Source: JBALVT01 sp036961345 (GTDB lineage: Bacteria > Pseudomonadota > Gammaproteobacteria > Pseudomonadales > Halieaceae). From it: 64,000 nucleotides of DNA. Made by a program: the position numbers and the translations under genes. The stretch lies in NCBI GenBank assembly GCA_036961345.1, contig JBALVT010000002.1:1-64000 (forward strand). Reading direction: 5' to 3'. This document shows positions 63,921 through 64,000 of the stretch, in pieces (position 1 is the stretch's first letter; each line of letters opens with the position of its first letter). The notes beneath the pieces were generated by a model. The model saw only the letters and a program-made list of their open reading frames with translations, was not told where the DNA came from and ran no database searches.

Positions 63921-64000
63921 AATTTTCTCCTGCTCAATTGCCCGCCAAACACGCTAAAGTTTTGGCTATCGCTATACCGAAAACAAATACGGCGCCCAAG

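Overview
This window looks like the chromosome of a marine-type gammaproteobacterium related to Pseudomonadales/Cellvibrionales. Three features point that way: the cbrA-cbrB-[sRNA]-pcnB-folK-dNK-panB-panC order, the conserved rlmE-ftsH-folP-glmM-tpiA-secG-tRNA-rimP-nusA-infB-rbfA-truB-rpsO-pnp block, and greA-carB-carA. The species assignment is inference. About 50 protein genes and two tRNAs are supported. I see no rRNA, CRISPR array, prophage or transposase.

The left end (1-5220) is the accessory part: a remnant or 'frozen' integron. Cassettes run leftward from a strong Pc-like promoter (1112-1140). They pass through an attI region that carries a 14-codon ORF, two attC sites with near-identical ends (740-794 and 254-328), and cassettes for an unknown 84-residue ORF, a four-helix membrane protein and a P-loop ATPase cut by the window edge. 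The rightward integron integrase has a near-consensus LexA box and lacks about 65-70 internal residues, yet stays in frame. It ends 5 bp before dnaE2 (error-prone polymerase), which has no visible Shine-Dalgarno of its own and no imuA/imuB beside it.

From 5.2 to 22.2 kb the window is housekeeping: a LOG protein, argG, pyrC, rnt, a LON-domain protein, a cysteine-cluster protein, an RND exporter, mpl, then PPi-dependent phosphofructokinase facing a membrane pyrophosphatase (pyrophosphate-based energy economy), an M15 peptidase, a Rieske protein, sfsA, an aminotransferase, dksA and gluQ. From 22.2 to 34 kb lies the CbrAB carbon/nitrogen regulatory locus. A 58-residue ORF overlaps cbrA, and a 595-bp gap after cbrB contains a textbook sigma-54 promoter and A-rich, hairpin-bearing sequence that I read as a CrcZ-type Hfq-titrating sRNA, possibly in two modules. 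pcnB, folK, a deoxynucleoside kinase, panB, panC and acs follow.

From 34.2 to 55.9 kb, mostly leftward, is the transcription/translation and cell-envelope core: carAB, greA, rlmE, ftsH, folP, glmM, tpiA, secG, tRNA-Leu, tRNA-fMet, rimP, nusA, infB, rbfA, truB, rpsO, pnp. The carA leader holds a good sigma-70 promoter, a 22-codon ORF and a 13-bp terminator hairpin just before the gene, so attenuation is likely. The dnaK-dnaJ-dapB genes usual upstream of carA are absent; a catabolic cluster takes their place (56.2-63.9 kb): SDR, TetR regulator, two acyl-CoA dehydrogenases, MFS transporter, thioesterase, iron alcohol dehydrogenase and a quinone-oxidoreductase-like MDR.
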